Notes: generated from the letters alone by a model not told the origin. DNA of 64,000 nucleotides from HGM13006 sp900757695 (GCA_959607825.1 CAUHNW010000009.1:1-64000), one strand, 5' to 3'; positions 16,776 to 25,690 are shown, counted from the first letter of the stretch. Numbers and translations are program-made.

Positions 16776-17372
16776 TTACTTGCCAAAATATCTCTTGAGC
16801 AGGCCAGCCAGTGCCTTGCCGTGACGGGCTTCGTCACGAGCCATCTCATGGACGGTATCATGGATTGCATCCAGACCGTTCTTCTTTGCTACGGTAGCCA
16901 GCTCCACCTTGCCCTCGGTGGCACCGTACTCGCAATCCACACGCCAAGCCAGATTCTTCTCGGTGGAAGCGGTCATGTTGGGCTCCAGCTCGGTGCCCAG
17001 CAGCTCGGCAAACTTTGCGGCGTGCTCTGCCTCTTCATATGCGGCCTTCTCCCAGTACAGGCCGATCTCGGGATAGCCCTCACGATGAGCGATACGGGCC
17101 ATGCACAGATACATACCCACTTCGGAGCACTCGCCGGTGAAGTTGGCCTTCAGCTGCTCGAGGATATATGCCTTGTCTTCGTCGGAAACAGCGGCGTTGT
17201 TCTTAACGGTGCTGTCGTATACGCCGTACTCATGCTCAGCGGCCAGCGTCAGCTCGCCCTCGAGCTTCTTGAACTTGTCGGCGCCAACGCCGCAGAGGGG
17301 ACATTTGAAATCAGCGGGCAGGGACTCGCCCTCGTAAACATAACCGCAAACAGTGCAAACATACTTAGCCAT
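16776..17372 (-). CDS. Rubrerythrin with N-terminal rubredoxin domain (reverse rubrerythrin)
   Basis: 198 aa. The rubredoxin iron centre comes first (CTVCGY and CPLCG, residues 6-30), then a four-helix di-iron domain with ECSEVGMYL, EEAEHAAKF and DEARHGKAL carrying the Glu/His ligands. This order is reversed from classical rubrerythrin and is common in clostridia, where the protein reduces H2O2 or O2 with NADH-derived electrons. The start at 17372 follows GGAGGTAACAATT. It lies 57 bases after the Fur-family gene in the same transcript, which fits peroxide defence. Confidence 0.93.
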   Translation of the reverse strand: MAKYVCTVCGYVYEGESLPADFKCPLCGVGADKFKKLEGELTLAAEHEYGVYDSTVKNNAAVSDEDKAYILEQLKANFTGECSEVGMYLCMARIAHREGYPEIGLYWEKAAYEEAEHAAKFAELLGTELEPNMTASTEKNLAWRVDCEYGATEGKVELATVAKKNGLDAIHDTVHEMARDEARHGKALAGLLKRYFGK

Positions 17373-17429
17373 AATTGTTACCTCCATAAAATTGTTTGTA
17401 AATTGGTGATGGGGAAAACCCCGGTGTAC

Positions 17430-17825
17430 TTACGAAATGGATTCTTTCCGACATTTGGGGCATAGCCCCGTGAACCGGAGACTGACGCCGTTGATCACAT
17501 AGCCGCTGGCAGCTTGCGCAGCCTGCATGATCTCATCAGGAAGTGTGATCTCAAATAGATCCCGCACAGTACCGCAGCCCTTGCAGATCAAATGGGTATG
17601 CGGGGAAATATTTGCGTCAAACCGTTCCTGTCCGGCCACTACGCCCACCGACTGGATCAGACCCGCATTCTTTAACTGGCTCAGGTTCCGATAAACGGTT
17701 CCAAGACTAAGATCGGGGAAGTCGGGGTGGAGTTGGTGATAGATCCAATCGGCGGTGGGATGAGAAGTGGTGCTGCGGAGACAATCATAAATTGCCTGAC
17801 GCTTTTTGCTGAACCGCTGAATCAC
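17430..17825 (-). CDS. perR: Fur-family repressor, PerR-like
   Basis: 131 aa with the winged helix of the Fur family (LGTVYRNLSQLKNAGLI) and two zinc-binding cysteine pairs (CKGC and CPKC) plus the HTHLICKGCG metal-binding strand. Linkage to rubrerythrin and the operator upstream indicate peroxide sensing rather than iron or zinc control; sequence alone does not exclude Fur. Uses a GTG start with AAAGGAG about 12 bases before. Confidence 0.85.
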   Translation of the reverse strand: MIQRFSKKRQAIYDCLRSTTSHPTADWIYHQLHPDFPDLSLGTVYRNLSQLKNAGLIQSVGVVAGQERFDANISPHTHLICKGCGTVRDLFEITLPDEIMQAAQAASGYVINGVSLRFTGLCPKCRKESIS

Positions 17826-17849
17826 GAATCAAACCAGCTCCTTTCATGA

Positions 17850-17864
17850 TAACGATAATTGTTA
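17850..17864. promoter_or_regulatory. Per/Fur box
   Basis: TAACGAT-A-ATTGTTA is a 7-1-7 inverted repeat with one mismatch, the form bound by Fur-family repressors. It begins about 15 bases downstream of the -10, so bound repressor would block the start of transcription and give autoregulation of perR-rubrerythrin. Confidence 0.7.
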
Positions 17865-17878
17865 TTGTTTATGCTTGC

Positions 17879-17907
17879 ATTATAGCACGCAGAATGGCCT
17901 TTGTAAA
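17879..17907 (-). promoter_or_regulatory. perR-rubrerythrin promoter
   Basis: On the minus strand TTTACA (17907-17902), 17 bases, TATAAT (17884-17879). Confidence 0.75.
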
Positions 17908-17960
17908 GAGGTTAGTCACAACTTTTCTGAACTTTTTTGAAAAAGTTTTTGTTTTCAATT

Positions 17961-17994
17961 AAAAAAGTGCTGGGCCTTTGCCCAGCACTTTTTG
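17961..17994 (-). terminator. Terminator of the GH3 gene
   Basis: AAAGTGCTGGGC pairs with GCCCAGCACTTT around a short loop, with T-runs on both sides. Confidence 0.88.
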
Positions 17995-18006
17995 CCGCTA
18001 TGATAT

Positions 18007-19398
18007 TCATTCCGAAATAATGCCGTATTGAAGCTTTGCGGTTAAAATACGAGTCACACTGTCGTTGATCTGAGATTCCGGGATCGTTCCGTCTGCAACT
18101 GCCTCAGAAACTGCGCTGACCACAGAGGAAATGTTGCCGACGCACAGCAGCATATCGCATCCGGCGGAGATGGCCTTGACCGCACACTCGGCACCCGTAT
18201 AGTTCTGGGAGATGGCGCCCATATTGAGCGCATCGGTGATGATAATGCCGTTATATCCCAGCTGGTTCCGCAGAAGATCCGTCACAATGGTCTTGGAGAG
18301 GGAGGCGGGGTTGTCCGGATCAATGGCGGTCATGGTCATATGGCCTACCATGATCATGGGTGCTCCGGCTTCGATGGCGGCCTCAAAGGGCTTGAAGTCG
18401 CAGGCCTCCAGTTCCTCTAAGGTCCGGTCAGAGGCGGCAAAGCCATCGTGGGTATCGCCGCCGGTGCTGCCGTGGCCGGGGAAATGCTTGGGCGCACAGA
18501 GCATGCCGCCATCGGTGAGTCCCTTTACCACCTGTGTGACCATGCTGGAAACCAGATCCGGGTCAGAGCCAAAGCTGCGGCTCTTTACCACGGTGTTTTC
18601 CTCGTTGGTGAGTACATCTGCCACAGGGGAGAAATTGACGTTAAAGCCCAATGCGGTCAAATCGCTGGCCTGCGTTGCGCCAATATTGTAAGTGGCCTCC
18701 GTATCACCGGCTTCACCGTAGACGGCCATGTCATCAAACTGCGTTGTACCAAGGGCGTCTGCGGCCCGGGCTACACTTCCGCCTTCTTCGTCAACACCGA
18801 TAAACAGCCGCCGCCCGGTAAGCTCTTGTGCGTAGGATTGGATATCTGAGATCATGCTGGTGGTCTGGTCAACAGTGACCAGATTGGAGCCGAAATAAAT
18901 GATGCCGCCCACCGGCCACTGGGACAGGGCTTCACGGGTCACATCACCGCTTTGCGTGACTTTGGTGTAGCCGGTCAGCGCTTCGGGGGTGACAAAGAGC
19001 ATCTGACAGATCTTATCCTCAAGGCTCATGCCGGACAAAATGGTTTCGGCACGGGCGGTGTTGGGGTCTTCTGCAGGAGCGTCAGGCTCGGCGGAAACCA
19101 CTGGGGCAGCTTCCTCTGCATCGGAGCCGGTATCTGCCGGCGCTGTGCTGTCGGAGGGGGCATAGGGCGTAGGGGATGCGATTACCGCTGGGGACGTATC
19201 CGGTACAGCCTGACCTTCCAGCACGGCGCCTGCCTCTGCGGCCATTTGATCAATGTCTTGTGTGGCTTCGGCGGATTGCTCGGCCTGAGATGCAGCGAGG
19301 GTGCTGTAGCGGCCATCAAAGAAAAAGGCAGCGCCTACCGCAATCAGCGCAATGATTACAATGATTAGAAATGCTGAAATAAAAAAACGTTTTCCCAT
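18007..19398 (-). CDS. Glycoside hydrolase family 3, beta-N-acetylhexosaminidase (NagZ-like), membrane-anchored
   Basis: 463 aa. The start at 19398 follows GGAGGTTTTCG. An N-terminal TM anchor (residues 5-28) and an Ala/Pro/Glu-rich linker to about residue 120 precede a GH3 barrel with GVDEEGGSVAR, KHFPGHGSTGGDTHDG (His/Asp general acid-base pair of the NagZ group) and the nucleophile region IIITDALNMGAI. It would cleave beta-1,4 GlcNAc from peptidoglycan fragments outside the membrane. There is no C-terminal GH3 domain, as expected for this subgroup. Monocistronic and divergent from the lectin-domain gene. Confidence 0.92.
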   Translation of the reverse strand: MGKRFFISAFLIIVIIALIAVGAAFFFDGRYSTLAASQAEQSAEATQDIDQMAAEAGAVLEGQAVPDTSPAVIASPTPYAPSDSTAPADTGSDAEEAAPVVSAEPDAPAEDPNTARAETILSGMSLEDKICQMLFVTPEALTGYTKVTQSGDVTREALSQWPVGGIIYFGSNLVTVDQTTSMISDIQSYAQELTGRRLFIGVDEEGGSVARAADALGTTQFDDMAVYGEAGDTEATYNIGATQASDLTALGFNVNFSPVADVLTNEENTVVKSRSFGSDPDLVSSMVTQVVKGLTDGGMLCAPKHFPGHGSTGGDTHDGFAASDRTLEELEACDFKPFEAAIEAGAPMIMVGHMTMTAIDPDNPASLSKTIVTDLLRNQLGYNGIIITDALNMGAISQNYTGAECAVKAISAGCDMLLCVGNISSVVSAVSEAVADGTIPESQINDSVTRILTAKLQYGIISE

Positions 19399-19648
19399 CG
19401 AAAACCTCCATTGCGTGGTGTCCACTGTTCCTACAGTATACTCCAAAAGACGGCGTTTTTCTACAGGAAAACAAATTTTCTTTTCGGTTTTGCATCGATA
19501 TTCCGAAATTTTTTAGAAAATATCATGTAAGTTTTGACAAAATTCACGGTTCTATCACACAAAGCAGGAAAACTATGATATAATGAACCATATACCATGG
19601 ATTTATATGCCATGGAAGGAGAATGATTTGCAGAAAGGAATGAAATGT

Positions 19649-21307
19649 ATGGCTGAGGAATCCTCTGTTTATAAAATATGCCCCCAGTGCGGCCAGTCTG
19701 TATCCGTAGCGGCAAAGTTTTGCCCTACCTGCGGAACGCCTTTTACCACTGAATCCTCTGATTTCGTAGCATATGAGAGATTTCAGAACCAAGGCGGCGC
19801 ACCGAATGGGGCCAATATGGACGACACCATGTCCTATTCGACGGTCAATGCGCCGCAGGACGGCGGCGTTGCGCCCAATGTCAATCTCTATCCCGGCCCG
19901 GATCAGGGAGGCAGCGACGATGCACGGCGGCAGCCCCGTCCGGTCTCTCAGATGGATGGGGACAACGGAGACTATGACAGCGGCTCCGATATCGGCGACG
20001 ATGGCTGGGAGCAGCCGGAGGAAGAGCGGGATGCTGTGCCGGAGTTCAGCCGTGGCAGAGGTACGCAGGCGGAGGCCGCATCCAACCCCGGTGTTCGCCG
20101 AAATCCCTTGAACGATGATAACAATGGCCCCAGAAAGGGCTTGATCGTAACGATTGTTGCCGCAGTACTGCTGGTGGCGGTGATCGCCGCAGGCGTTGTA
20201 ATGGCGTTTAAGCTTGGCATCGTTGGCTCCGACAAAAAGGACAACGACCCAATGACCTTGGCACAGCAGGAAGTGGATCAGAAGAATTATGAGGAGGCCA
20301 TTTCTCAGCTGGAAAAGATCGTGGCAGACGGCAATGCAACCCAGGAGACCTATGAGCTTCTTGGCGAAGCCTATAACGGCAATGAAGAACCGGAAAAGGC
20401 GGCGGATGCCTATCTGCGTGGCTATCAGGCACTCAATGAGAGCACACTGAAAAAATCTGCCATGGACGCATACCTGAAGCTTGGCGATGAGTCCAAAGCG
20501 GAGAGCGACTATGTAAAGGCGAAGGAATACTACGATACTGTCCTCGAAAAGCTGGACCCCAGCAATTCCGCAGCCATTGCGGGGCTGGCCAGCCTTCAGC
20601 AGGGTGCACAGGCTTCTGCGTCGCCTTCGCCCACGGCGGTGGTCAATGCATCCCCCAGCCCGGAGATCGCACCACCTTCTCCGTCTCCAACGGTAACTGC
20701 AACGGTGCAGGAAAAGGAAGAGGTCGTGGCAACGCCGACCCCGACGCCCACGCCGACGCCTACGCCCAAGCCGACCCCAACGCCTACGCCTAAGCCTAAG
20801 CCGACCCCGACCCCCACGCCAACCCCCACACCGACCCCAACGCCCACGCCGACGCCTACGCCTACGCCCAGCCCCACACCTTCTCCGGAACCAACTCCGG
20901 AGCCGGTTACAACAGCAACCCTCAATGGCAGTACCTACGAGTTGATTATTGGTGATTATTCATGGTGGGAAGCACAGGAGGATGCGGCAGCAAGAGGCGG
21001 CCATGTGGCCATTACTGATTCTGAAGAAGTGTTTAATCTCTGCGGAAAGCTGGGCTCTGACAGCGGCATGGTGTTCCTGTGGTTGGACGCCTATGTGGAT
21101 AATGTAGACGAATGGTGGACCAATGCCTACTGGATGAACGGTGAGATCATGAACTACTGCTACTGGTATCCCGGTGAGCCCAGCGGCGGCGACGAGTACT
21201 ATCTGGCGATGTTCTGCGTGGATGGCTACTGGTATTACAACGATACGGCCAACGCGGTCTCGGAGTATTCCGGAAAGCGCGGTTATATCCTTCAGATCGA
21301 TGGCTGA
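19649..21307 (+). CDS. Zinc-ribbon, TM, TPR, Pro/Thr stalk, C-type-lectin-like surface protein
   Basis: 552 aa. The start at 19649 is set by AAAGGA nine bases before. Order of parts: a zinc ribbon (CPQCG and CPTCG, residues 11-29), a charged disordered region, one TM helix (about 164-186), TPR-like helices (about 195-315), a Pro-Thr repeat stalk (about 360-417) and a C-terminal C-type-lectin-like domain (about 424-552) with SWWEAQEDAAARGGHVA, FLWLDAYV, WYPGEPSGGDEY and an ending GYILQIDG. The zinc ribbon would be cytoplasmic and the lectin head displayed beyond the wall. Likely an adhesin or glycan-binding surface protein; ligand unknown. Confidence 0.88.
   Translation: MAEESSVYKICPQCGQSVSVAAKFCPTCGTPFTTESSDFVAYERFQNQGGAPNGANMDDTMSYSTVNAPQDGGVAPNVNLYPGPDQGGSDDARRQPRPVSQMDGDNGDYDSGSDIGDDGWEQPEEERDAVPEFSRGRGTQAEAASNPGVRRNPLNDDNNGPRKGLIVTIVAAVLLVAVIAAGVVMAFKLGIVGSDKKDNDPMTLAQQEVDQKNYEEAISQLEKIVADGNATQETYELLGEAYNGNEEPEKAADAYLRGYQALNESTLKKSAMDAYLKLGDESKAESDYVKAKEYYDTVLEKLDPSNSAAIAGLASLQQGAQASASPSPTAVVNASPSPEIAPPSPSPTVTATVQEKEEVVATPTPTPTPTPTPKPTPTPTPKPKPTPTPTPTPTPTPTPTPTPTPTPSPTPSPEPTPEPVTTATLNGSTYELIIGDYSWWEAQEDAAARGGHVAITDSEEVFNLCGKLGSDSGMVFLWLDAYVDNVDEWWTNAYWMNGEIMNYCYWYPGEPSGGDEYYLAMFCVDGYWYYNDTANAVSEYSGKRGYILQIDG
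20733..20886 (+). repeat. Pro-Thr coding tandem repeat
   Basis: Six-base units (acgccB) repeat about 25 times and encode the PTPTPT stalk with a few Lys and Ser replacements. Such tracts change length by slippage. Confidence 0.85.
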
Positions 21308-21329
21308 TCCCTTTGAAACATAAAAAGCG

Positions 21330-21368
21330 CTCCGCAGTTTCCTGTTATGGAAGCTGCGGAGTATTTTT
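21330..21368 (+). terminator. Terminator of the lectin-domain gene
   Basis: CTCCGCAG.TTCC stem-loop followed by TATTTTT; it overlaps the 3' end of the convergent GIY-YIG gene. Confidence 0.85.
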
Positions 21369-21617
21369 GCTGTCTGCGGATCGCTGAATCAATTGGAGCT
21401 TTTGCTGATGGCTCAGCTGCTTGATAGCATATTCCCGGCTCAGCGCGGAAGAGCGGTCCGGCTGGGGCTCTGTATAGACCAGCGTGACTGGGAGATGACT
21501 GCGGGTGTATTTGGCACCCTTTCCAGACTGGTGGGCCCGGAGCCGCTGCTGAACGTTGGCGGCAATACCGGTGTAGAGAGAACCGTCACCGCAGGCGAGT
21601 ATATAGACGTAGTACAT
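21345..21617 (-). CDS. GIY-YIG nuclease-domain protein (YhbQ/UPF0213 type)
   Basis: 90 aa, the full length of a lone GIY-YIG domain. It starts YYVYILACGDGSLYTGIA and carries the conserved Arg and Glu-Tyr further on (RLRAHQSGKGAKYTRSH, ALSREYAIKQL). The start at 21617 follows GGGGAGG. The cellular role of these small proteins is poorly defined; DNA nicking or repair is assumed from the fold. Confidence 0.9.
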   Translation of the reverse strand: MYYVYILACGDGSLYTGIAANVQQRLRAHQSGKGAKYTRSHLPVTLVYTEPQPDRSSALSREYAIKQLSHQQKLQLIQRSADSKNTPQLP

Positions 21618-21632
21618 GGTGCCTCCCCAAAG

Positions 21633-21659
21633 GAAAAGCGCCGGAATCCCGGCGCTTTT
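21633..21659 (-). terminator. Terminator after mgsA
   Basis: AAAAGCGCCGGGATTCCGGCGCTTTT is a perfect hairpin ending in T-run, between mgsA and the GIY-YIG gene. Confidence 0.82.
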
Positions 21660-21666
21660 GCGGTAA

Positions 21667-22089
21667 TCAGAAATCGTAGAGCGGCGCAGACTTTCCGTTG
21701 CCCTCACGCCAGTCAAGGTCACCCCGGGCAAGGCCCAGCGTCAGCATTTCCGCAGTGGCCAGATTTGTGGCAAAGGGAACATTGTGCATATCGCAAAGCC
21801 GCTCGATCTGAAGCAGATTTTGCTCCTGAACCGGGTCATTACAGCCGGGATCGGTGAAAAACAGCACCAGATCGATTTCGTTGTAGGCAATTCGGGCACC
21901 AACCTGCTGCTGCCCGCCCTGAGCACGGGAGAGATAAAGGGTAATGGGAAGCCCGGTGGCCTCAGCCACCAAACGTCCGGTGGTGTTGGTTGCAGACAGA
22001 GAATGCTTTTCCAGAATTCCCTTATAGGCAATGCAGAACTGAACCATCAGTTCCTTCTTTTTATCGTGGGCCATAATTGCAATGTTCAT
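21667..22089 (-). CDS. mgsA: Methylglyoxal synthase
   Basis: 140 aa. It converts dihydroxyacetone phosphate to methylglyoxal and phosphate, a relief path when sugar phosphates pile up. Visible: MAHDKKKELM at the N-terminus, SATNTTGRLV phosphate loop, SRAQGGQQQVGARI, and the FFTDPG catalytic region. Starts after GGAGGCGATTGAC and 30 bases past minD, so they form an operon, a pairing common in clostridia. Confidence 0.95.
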   Translation of the reverse strand: MNIAIMAHDKKKELMVQFCIAYKGILEKHSLSATNTTGRLVAEATGLPITLYLSRAQGGQQQVGARIAYNEIDLVLFFTDPGCNDPVQEQNLLQIERLCDMHNVPFATNLATAEMLTLGLARGDLDWREGNGKSAPLYDF

Positions 22090-22119
22090 GTCAATCGCCT
22101 CCAGCTCTGATTATTGAAA

Positions 22120-22863
22120 TCAAAATCGCATATGCATAAGAGGAGCTTCCATCCCCAAAAGCCGCCGTGAAATGTGCAGGCAGGCGACTGCGGCGCCCTT
22201 TCGGCTCCGAAGTACCAGTGCGCTGTTGTGCGCAGCTGCCACAGGAACTGCCTGATCCTCGGGGATCAGGCCCAAAAGGGGCAGACCGATGGAGTCCATA
22301 ATATCGTCTACATTGGAACGGAGTGACCCCAGCAATCGCCGGGATACGCGGTTTACCACCAATTCCACCGGTTCAATGCCCTTTTCCAACAGCAGAGAAG
22401 CCGTATGCTGGCCGTCTCGCAGGGCACCGGGGTCCGGGGTGGAAACAATGACGGCACGAGTTGCGTAGCTGGAGGCCAGTTCAAATCCAAAGCCGATTCC
22501 GGCAGGCGCATCCAGCAGCACCCAGTCAAAGGTTTCGGCGGCTTCTTCGATGAGCCGTCCGAAAATAATATCGTCTACCAGTCCCGCACGGGTTTTACTG
22601 GGAGCAGTCAGCATATGAAGGTTGGGGATCACCGGGTGGGCCGGAGCATCGGAGAGATATTGATTCTCCATCATAACGTCCAGAAAGCTCACGGTGGCGC
22701 AGTCTGTCATGCCAAGGGCAATGTCCAGATTGCTCAGACCAATGTCACAGTCAATGGCCAGCACGCGCTGACCCATAGCAGCAAGACAGGAGGCCAGTCC
22801 GGCACAGAGGGTGGTTTTTCCGGTGCCGCCCTTGCCCGACGTAACCACAAGCACTTCCCCCAT
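22120..22863 (-). CDS. minD: Septum-site determining ATPase MinD
   Basis: 247 aa. Deviant Walker A KGGTGKTT at residues 11-18, switch region DCDIGLSNLD, and Walker B DWVLLDAPAG. The C-terminus is the short amphipathic tail expected for membrane binding, though the typical basic/hydrophobic pattern is weak. The start at 22863 follows AAAGGAG. minC and minE are not next to it here, unlike the usual minCDE order, so they may lie elsewhere. Confidence 0.9.
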   Translation of the reverse strand: MGEVLVVTSGKGGTGKTTLCAGLASCLAAMGQRVLAIDCDIGLSNLDIALGMTDCATVSFLDVMMENQYLSDAPAHPVIPNLHMLTAPSKTRAGLVDDIIFGRLIEEAAETFDWVLLDAPAGIGFGFELASSYATRAVIVSTPDPGALRDGQHTASLLLEKGIEPVELVVNRVSRRLLGSLRSNVDDIMDSIGLPLLGLIPEDQAVPVAAAHNSALVLRSRKGAAVACLHISRRLLGMEAPLMHMRF

Positions 22864-23092
22864 GGACAAATCTCCTTTCATGATGACATGATACCATTAT
22901 AGCAGTATTTCAGCAAATTTCAACAAATTCTTTTCAGGAATAGCGGCTTTTGTGGCGAAAGTGCGGGAGCCTGCGGGGGCAATTACACTTACCATGAGAA
23001 ATCCTGTGAAAACACTAAGAAAAACAGAAGGGAACCTGTGCCGCTGCGCTGCTAGTATATGCAGCCATATCTGCGGATATTTGCCGGGGACA

Positions 23093-23128
23093 AGAAAAAG
23101 GCCTGCTGCGTCTTAACACAACAGGCCC
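23093..23128 (-). terminator. Terminator after rsmG
   Basis: GGCCTG(C)TG pairs with CA(A)CAGGCC, followed on the minus strand by TTTTTC. Confidence 0.8.
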
Positions 23129-23146
23129 CTAATGATACAGTCTTGA

Positions 23147-23860
23147 TTACAGCGGCTGCTGCTTGATCTTGGCAAAGCGCCGTGGATAGGGCTTCGGCGT
23201 AGCTTTGACCTTGGAGATCACCACGGCACGATGAACAGCATCGGTCCCCGGAACAGCATAGTCCCAGATCCGTGTGACCTTGCCGCCCAGCAGGGAGATG
23301 GCGTGGGCTGCCTGTGAGATCTCCTCATCGCTGTCGGCGGATTTCATGGCGATAAACTGTCCGCCTACTCGCACCAGCGGCAGGCACAGCTCGGCAAGCA
23401 TGGTGAGTCTGGCAACCGCCCGGGATACGGCAATGTCATACTGCTCCCGATGCTCCAGCGCATACTCCTCTGCCCGTGCAGAAACGCATTGCGCCTCGAT
23501 TTCCAGCTGGGGCAGTACCTGACCGAGCCAATCCATACGTTTTTTTAGGCTGTCCAGCAGGGTCAGCTGGATCGATGGCTCTGCAACCTTCAGCGGGACA
23601 CCGGGAAACCCGGCACCGCAACCTACGTCGATCACAGACTTCCCGTAGAAATTTGCCGCACCCAGCAGTGCGATGCAGTCGAGAAAATGAAGCTGTGCTA
23701 CCTGCTGGGGCTCCGTGATGGCGGTGAGATTCATGACCTGATTCTTGGACAGAAGCTCGTCTCCAAACTGGCAAAGGGTATTCAGCTGCGCATCGGAGAG
23801 ATTGCGGGACAGCTGTGGCAGGCCTGCGGTCAGAGCCTGCTTCATGGATGTGGTATCCAT
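23147..23860 (-). CDS. rsmG: 16S rRNA (guanine-527-N7)-methyltransferase
   Basis: 237 aa. The SAM-binding loop DVGCGAGFPGVPL is clear, followed by LLDSLKKRMDWL and SRAVARL, all RsmG hallmarks. The start lies one base after the transketolase stop, so it is translationally coupled to the sugar-phosphate genes, unlike the usual mnmG-rsmG pairing; mnmG lies 22 kb away in this window. The ribosome site is weak (AAAAAGTAAG), and a second in-frame ATG at 23845 is possible. Confidence 0.94.
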   Translation of the reverse strand: MDTTSMKQALTAGLPQLSRNLSDAQLNTLCQFGDELLSKNQVMNLTAITEPQQVAQLHFLDCIALLGAANFYGKSVIDVGCGAGFPGVPLKVAEPSIQLTLLDSLKKRMDWLGQVLPQLEIEAQCVSARAEEYALEHREQYDIAVSRAVARLTMLAELCLPLVRVGGQFIAMKSADSDEEISQAAHAISLLGGKVTRIWDYAVPGTDAVHRAVVISKVKATPKPYPRRFAKIKQQPL

Positions 23861-23861
23861 C

Positions 23862-24803
23862 TTACTTTTTCAGTGTCAGGGCATAGCGAACCTTTTCCGC
23901 AATGCCTGCTGCGTTGAGGTGATAGGCGTCCAGCACGGCCTGTGCCTTGCCGGAGCGGCCAAATTCATCGTTGACGCCATGGCGCACCACGGGAACGGGG
24001 CAGCCCTCGGAGACGACCTCGGCAACGGCAGAGCCAAGTCCGCCGATGATGTTGGCCTCTTCGGAGGTGATGATGCAGCCGGTCTCCTTTGCGGCCTTCA
24101 GCACCAGCTCACGGTCAATGGGCTTGATGGTGTGCATGTCAATGACCCGGAGGGAAATGCCCTCGGAAGCGAGCGCTTCGGCGGCCTCGTAGGCGCACTG
24201 GACCATCATGCCGGTGGCGATGAGGGTGGCATCTGTGCCGTCCCGGAGCACACTGCCCTTGCCCAGCTGGAAGCTGTAGCCGGGAATGGTATCGGTGACA
24301 GACTCCACGGCAAGACGGCCAAGACGCATATAGGCGGGACCGTTGTAGTCCAGCAGAGCCTTGACAGCCAGCTTCATCTCAGGGCCGTCACAGGGGGAGA
24401 GCACCAGCATGCCGGGGATGGCCCGCATGATGGCATAGTCCTCGATGCACTGATGGGTAGCGCCGTCTTCACCAACGCTGAGACCGCCGTGGGAGCCGAT
24501 GACCTTGACGTTCAGGCCGGGGTAGGCGATGGAGTTGCGCACCTGCTCCCATGCGCGACCGGCAGAGAACATGGCGAAGGAGTTGATAAAGGGAATCTTG
24601 CCGCAGGTGGCCAGACCGGCGGCAACGCCGGCCATGTTGCCCTCTGCAATGCCCATGTCAAAGAAACGCTCGGGATACTTGGCGGCAAAGGTCTTTGTCA
24701 TCGTGGAGCCGGACAGATCGGCATCCAGAACCACCAGCTGGGGATAAGCCTCGGCCAGCTCTGCAAGGGCCTCGCCATAGGCGGCACGTGTAGCGATCTT
24801 CAT
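23862..24803 (-). CDS. Transketolase, C-terminal subunit
   Basis: 313 aa carrying the pyrimidine-binding and C-terminal domains. Recognisable parts: MGIAEGNMAGVAAGLA (the Glu that activates thiamine), GLSVGEDGATHQ, and ASEGISLRVIDMHTIKPID. It works with the N-terminal subunit encoded just upstream (gap of 2 bases) in the non-oxidative pentose phosphate pathway. The start follows GGAGGAGGCATAATT. Confidence 0.95.
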   Translation of the reverse strand: MKIATRAAYGEALAELAEAYPQLVVLDADLSGSTMTKTFAAKYPERFFDMGIAEGNMAGVAAGLATCGKIPFINSFAMFSAGRAWEQVRNSIAYPGLNVKVIGSHGGLSVGEDGATHQCIEDYAIMRAIPGMLVLSPCDGPEMKLAVKALLDYNGPAYMRLGRLAVESVTDTIPGYSFQLGKGSVLRDGTDATLIATGMMVQCAYEAAEALASEGISLRVIDMHTIKPIDRELVLKAAKETGCIITSEEANIIGGLGSAVAEVVSEGCPVPVVRHGVNDEFGRSGKAQAVLDAYHLNAAGIAEKVRYALTLKK

Positions 24804-24805
24804 AA

Positions 24806-25648
24806 TTATGCCTCCTCCAGTTCATTCAAAATAGCGGTGAGTTCTGCAACGCCCTGCTCATACTGGGCGTCATCGGGTGCCTTGCCGTGCCAGCCGGCAT
24901 TGTTCTCCATGTAGGAGATGCCCTTGCCCTTTACGGTTTTTGCGAGAATCACGGTGGGCTGCCCCTTGGTGCTCTCGGCCTCCCGGAAGGCGGCGTTGAT
25001 CTGGTCAAAGTCGTGGCCGTCGATTTTGATGACGTGCCAGCCAAATGCCTCATATTTCTTGTCCAGAGGCTCGGAGGGCATTACGTCAGCGGTCTTGCCG
25101 TCGATCTGAAGGCCATTTACGTCCACGATGGCACAGAGGTTGTCCAGCTTATATTTGGCGGCGGACATGGCAGCCTCCCAAGTCTGGCCCTCTTCGATCT
25201 CGCCGTCACCGAGAATGGTGTAGACACGGTAGCTCTTACCGTCCATCTTTCCGGCCAGTGCCATGCCGACGGCGGCGGAGATACCCTGCCCCAGGGATCC
25301 GGTGGACATGTCTACACCCTTGACGTGTACCATGTCCGGGTGGCCGGAATAGTGGTCGTCAATGGAACGGAACTTGTGCAGGTCATCCAGCGGGAAGAAG
25401 CCGCGGAGGGCCAGCACGGAGTACAGAGCCGGAGTGCAGTGGCCCTTGGAGAGCACAAAGCGGTCACGGTTGGGGGCGTGGGGCGCATTGGGGTCAATGC
25501 GCATTACGCCGAAATACAGTACAGTCAGCAGATCCATGCAGCTCATGGAGCCGCCAGGATGACCCGAAGCGGCATCATGAACACACTGGAGCGCCAGCAG
25601 GCGGGCACGGGTAGCCGTGGCCAGTGCCATCTTATGATTTTGATCCAT
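24806..25648 (-). CDS. Transketolase, N-terminal subunit
   Basis: 280 aa with the thiamine-diphosphate domain: HDAASGHPGGSMSC at residues about 22-35, LSKGHCTPALY, and the metal site GDGEIEEGQTWEAAMSA with NLCAIVDVNGLQIDG. Split transketolases of this type are standard in clostridia. The start at 25648 follows GAGAGGATATT; a longer open frame to 25771 runs into the repeat element upstream and is not used. Confidence 0.95.
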   Translation of the reverse strand: MDQNHKMALATATRARLLALQCVHDAASGHPGGSMSCMDLLTVLYFGVMRIDPNAPHAPNRDRFVLSKGHCTPALYSVLALRGFFPLDDLHKFRSIDDHYSGHPDMVHVKGVDMSTGSLGQGISAAVGMALAGKMDGKSYRVYTILGDGEIEEGQTWEAAMSAAKYKLDNLCAIVDVNGLQIDGKTADVMPSEPLDKKYEAFGWHVIKIDGHDFDQINAAFREAESTKGQPTVILAKTVKGKGISYMENNAGWHGKAPDDAQYEQGVAELTAILNELEEA

Positions 25649-25690
25649 AATATCCTCTCTTTCAAACAACATCCGGACGGATGAACTTGG

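Noticed and set aside
20733..20886. CRISPR-like or satellite repeat
   Set aside because: Six-base units without spacers in frame with the lectin gene, encoding Pro-Thr.
22864..23092. Hidden gene or RNA between minD and rsmG
   Set aside because: I see no ribosome site with an open frame, no strong hairpin before the rsmG terminator and no promoter pair that stands out.
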